From DATFMP01 sp035266845 (GTDB lineage: Bacteria > SAR324 > JACQKK01), in NCBI GenBank assembly GCA_035266845.1, contig DATFMP010000046.1:1-51296 (forward strand): DNA of 51,296 nucleotides. The letters run 5' to 3'. The notes beneath the pieces were generated by a model. It made no database searches, was not told where the DNA came from, and saw nothing but the letters and a program-made list of their open reading frames with translations. Each line of letters begins with the position of its first letter. The first letter of the stretch is position 1. Made by a program: the position numbers and the translations under genes. This document shows, one piece after another, positions 51,004-51,296 of the stretch.

Positions 51004-51296
51004 TCCTGGTCGATACGTCGGTCTGGATCGATCACCTGCGCAAAGGCACGCCGGCACTGGCCGCGCTGCTGGAGGAAGGCCAGGTGCTGATGCACTGGTT
51101 CGTGCTCGGCGAGCTCGCCTGCGGGAACCTCCGGAATCGCGAGGAGGTGCTGCGGCTGCTGGGCGAGTTGGCAATGGCACCCTCCGTCACCGATGCCGAG
51201 GCTCGCGCCTTCATCGAGCGCCACGCCCTGATGGGCAAGGGCATCGGCTACATCGACGTACACCTGCTGGCCTCGACCGCCCTGGCCGCCCCCGCG
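51000..51296 (+). CDS. vapC: VapC-type PIN-domain RNase toxin (partial)
   Basis: Toxin, 99 residues visible; the 3' end lies beyond the right edge. The PIN-domain acidic residues are present: Asp5 in MILVDTSVWIDHLR, Glu in VLGELACGNLRNREEVLRLLGEL, and Asp in GIGYIDVHLLASTAL. Only the last acidic position near the C-terminus is missing from view. VapC proteins cut tRNA or rRNA in known systems. The start ATG overlaps the vapB stop (ATGA), the usual coupling for this pair. Confidence 0.93.
   Translation, partial: MILVDTSVWIDHLRKGTPALAALLEEGQVLMHWFVLGELACGNLRNREEVLRLLGELAMAPSVTDAEARAFIERHALMGKGIGYIDVHLLASTALAAPA

Overview
The window is high-GC, gene-dense chromosomal DNA from a Gram-negative bacterium. 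A FadL-like outer-membrane barrel, two clear lipoproteins, an M23/Slt murein toolkit, SirB1, a YfcG-like GST and Gre/Uvr/Rec housekeeping proteins suggest Pseudomonadota (gamma or beta more likely than alpha), but nothing here fixes a genus. No rRNA, tRNA, CRISPR array, prophage or intact insertion sequence was recognised.

Layout. 1-6.2 kb: the 3' end of a possible 5'-nucleotidase, a short-Q-loop cytochrome bd oxidase (cydAB) with a CDF-like transporter, then an 84-residue orphan, O-acetylhomoserine sulfhydrylase (metY) and an alpha/beta hydrolase. 6.4-7.0 kb: a hicAB toxin-antitoxin cassette bounded by exact 32-bp direct repeats. 7.0-14.1 kb: uvrB, comFB (minus), recO, then a minus-strand SDR, an M23 peptidase and a glutaryl-CoA dehydrogenase. 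14.3-19.4 kb: greA, a short RNase D-type exonuclease, asd, mmsA and an NTF2-like protein. 19.4-24.5 kb: a minus-strand operon for a GldG-type ABC system (ATPase, permease, GldG, DUF4340) followed by a cupin-like DUF1971 gene. 25-29 kb: groES without groEL, a soluble lytic transglycosylase, an unknown protein and a group II truncated haemoglobin. 29.1-33.7 kb: a two-gene unit encoding a secreted protein with 15 FG-GAP/VCBS-type repeats and a secreted CARDB-domain protein. 33.8-36.3 kb: a small PilZ-like protein, gap and a CPBP protease. 36.4-46.7 kb: mostly minus-strand genes (DUF6544-like, FAD monooxygenase, AI-2E exporter, DapA-like aldolase, two paralogous small exported helical proteins around a SirB1-family protein, a lipoprotein, an M20 peptidase and a GST). 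47-50.6 kb: a FadL-like barrel with a large leucine-rich-repeat lipoprotein. 50.7-51.3 kb: vapBC with a clear operator; vapC runs off the window.

The most unusual structure lies between genes. Two dispersed repeat families sit exactly against the TAG stop codons of four genes: a 166-bp element at 10490-10655 and 45857-46022, and a roughly 90-115-bp element at 10361-10451 and 36256-36369. All four stops lie inside a CTAG. A third, REP-like family occurs at 3605-3644 and 44158-44194, the latter beside a perfect 15-bp hairpin. Among protein genes, the VCBS/CARDB pair, the FadL-like/LRR-lipoprotein pair and the duplicated Cys-X46-Cys helical proteins are the best candidates for undescribed systems.
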